Positions 4,078 to 5,321 of a DNA stretch of 5,321 nucleotides are shown piece after piece (the stretch's first letter is position 1; each line of letters begins with the position of its first letter). Origin of the DNA: Anaerolineales bacterium (GTDB taxonomy: Bacteria; Chloroflexota; Anaerolineae; Anaerolineales; E44-bin32); NCBI GenBank assembly GCA_011772595.1, contig WVZH01000053.1:1-5321 (forward strand), given 5' to 3'. The notes beneath the pieces were generated by a model. That model was not told the DNA's origin. It saw only the letters and a list, made by a program, of their open reading frames with translations, and did not search any database. Made by a program: the position numbers and the translations under genes.

Positions 4078-5321
4078 ATGTCCTACCAACTTAAAGATCG
4101 CGGACGTGTAATCATTCTCGGCGGGGGCCCGTCAGGCACTGCTTGCGCTCTCAAATTAAAACAACAAGCCGCTCAGATGAACAAAAGGATTGCCATCACG
4201 CTTATAGAAGGCAAGCAGTTTACAGGGGAACGCCACTATAACCAATGTGTGGGCGTCCTATCACCCCCATTGCCCCAGTTGATGGAAGGCGAACTGGGGA
4301 TACCTTTTCCAGGCCATCTGACACGTTCTATAGTCAAGGGATACACCTTATATAGTGGCAAGGAGCGGATAGAGCTTGAGGGCGAGCACGAAGCGGCCAC
4401 CGCGGTTCGGCGCATTCATTACGATGATTACATGTTGGACGCAGTTAAGGGCAGGGATATTGAAGTGTTGTCGGCGCGAGCAGTCGACCTGGAGTTCCAT
4501 GCCGACTATCTGGTTGTATATACCGATAGCAAGCCTGTCGAAGGTGAGGTCATTGTTGGAGCCTTTGGGTTAGATGAAGGTAGCGCTTCGGTTTTTTCAC
4601 GAGTTACGGCTTACCGCCCCCCTCAAGCACTCAGTTCGATTGTCACCAAATACCATCCCGGTCCACAAGGCATGCGGACATTTGGCAATCACATCCACGC
4701 GTTTCTACCACGTCATCCCCGCATCGAATTTGGTGGCATAACACCTAAAGGCAATCACCTGACCATCAACATAGCGGGAAGGGCTGTTGACGTCCCGTTG
4801 ATGAAGCAATTCCTCAAACAACCACTAGTTCGAAAAGTGCTTCCCGATCTTGAGCACGCTGGATTGTACGACACAAGTGATTTACGCTTCTTCAAGGGAC
4901 GTTTCCCATACGCTCAGGCGCGAAATTACTATGGGGATCGTTACGTGATGGTTGGAGATGCTTCGGGATTGGTTCGTTCATTCAAGGGAAAGGGTGTAAC
5001 CTCGGCTGTCATGACCGGAATCCGTGCAGCAAATACCATTCTGTCTGCCGGGATCTCAAGATCAGCGTTTAAGGCTCACTACCAGCAAGCCAATAAGGAC
5101 ATCATCCGAGATCTACCGTATGGTCGCGCAATCCGCTTGCTCATCATCGCAATGGCGCGCGTGGGGATATTGGACAGGGTCGTTCGGGCTGCACATGGCG
5201 AGCCCCTGTTGAGGGAGGCGCTTTTTGGAGCGGTGTCCGGCCACATACCGTACTATCAGGTTTGGGCAAAATGCCTCACGGCACGAAGCCTTCGAGCTGT
5301 CTTGCGAAACAAAGGTTTGAA
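4078..5321 (+). CDS. FAD-dependent oxidoreductase, paralog of the upstream gene (3' end beyond the window)
   Basis: From the ATG at 4078 the frame stays open for 414 codons to the window edge, so the gene is partial at its 3' end but probably nearly complete, given the 426-aa neighbour. It begins RVIILGGGPSGTA (residues 10-22), with E44 ending strand 2 and HYNQCVGVLS (53-62) keeping one cysteine, C57. IEFGGITPKGNHLTINIAGR (216-235) matches the PKG region. YGDRYVMVGDASG (285-297, G293-D294) is the FAD motif, followed by AGISRSAFKAHY, which parallels VGISRTSFRKSY upstream. The usual ATG strand reads VGAFGLDEGSA, and the CxC of the neighbour is absent (LYDTSDLRF). The start has only a weak GAGAG at 4061-4065, but the 9-nt gap after the upstream stop suggests translational coupling. 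Cytoplasmic; substrate unknown. Confidence 0.83.
   Translation, partial: MSYQLKDRGRVIILGGGPSGTACALKLKQQAAQMNKRIAITLIEGKQFTGERHYNQCVGVLSPPLPQLMEGELGIPFPGHLTRSIVKGYTLYSGKERIELEGEHEAATAVRRIHYDDYMLDAVKGRDIEVLSARAVDLEFHADYLVVYTDSKPVEGEVIVGAFGLDEGSASVFSRVTAYRPPQALSSIVTKYHPGPQGMRTFGNHIHAFLPRHPRIEFGGITPKGNHLTINIAGRAVDVPLMKQFLKQPLVRKVLPDLEHAGLYDTSDLRFFKGRFPYAQARNYYGDRYVMVGDASGLVRSFKGKGVTSAVMTGIRAANTILSAGISRSAFKAHYQQANKDIIRDLPYGRAIRLLIIAMARVGILDRVVRAAHGEPLLREALFGAVSGHIPYYQVWAKCLTARSLRAVLRNKGL

Noticed and set aside
4376..5212. Short plus-strand open frames in another frame of the second oxidoreductase
   Set aside because: The continuous 414-codon frame from 4078 carries recognizable FAD motifs throughout; the short frames are shadows.
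1..5321. CRISPR array, tRNA, rRNA, riboswitch, toxin-antitoxin or phage genes
   Set aside because: No regularly spaced repeats, cloverleaf-like segments, known aptamer cores or matching small gene pairs were seen on either strand.

Overview
The window looks like bacterial chromosome of roughly 50% GC. It has Shine-Dalgarno-type ribosome binding sites (GGAGG or AGGAG 6-7 nt before the start) ahead of four of the five genes. No rRNA, tRNA or clear marker gene is present. The mix of a dihydroorotate-dehydrogenase-like protein, a DUF4177-like small protein, a hydrophobic multi-pass membrane protein and tandem geranylgeranyl-reductase-type flavoproteins would suit an environmental bacterium such as a Chloroflexota (Anaerolineae-like) lineage. 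That placement is a low-confidence inference.

Layout. Positions 1-59 hold two 25-bp direct repeat units that resemble the repeat-bearing end of an insertion sequence lying to the left, followed by what may be half of a GC-rich intergenic palindrome. A minus-strand pair follows: a 106-aa DUF4177-like protein (1140-1460), then a class-1 DHOD-like FMN protein (104-1102), 37 bp apart and probably one operon. A 293-bp divergent intergenic region (1461-1753) carries a 15-bp perfect inverted repeat, a candidate promoter and a second hairpin near the predicted transcription start. On the plus strand is a 286-aa integral membrane protein (1754-2614). It is followed by a near-identical copy of the same nested palindrome, here placed like a terminator. 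Last comes a tandem pair of homologous FAD-dependent oxidoreductases of the geranylgeranyl reductase/FixC type. The first is complete (2788-4068). The second starts 9 nt after its stop codon and is still open at the right edge (4078 to beyond 5321); it has no stop codon in the window.

How they may work together. The two flavoproteins are almost certainly co-transcribed. They share the N-terminal GGGP(A/S)G nucleotide-binding motif, a conserved (N/R)xCxGVLS-type cysteine loop, a PKG motif, and a YGDR...VGDA FAD motif. They differ in cysteine content and in the 'ATG' strand, which suggests functional divergence or a hetero-oligomer. The natural reading is reduction or oxidation of a lipid or isoprenoid-like substrate, but the substrate cannot be deduced from this sequence. 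The most unusual non-coding signal is the pair of nested palindromes that bracket the membrane-protein gene.
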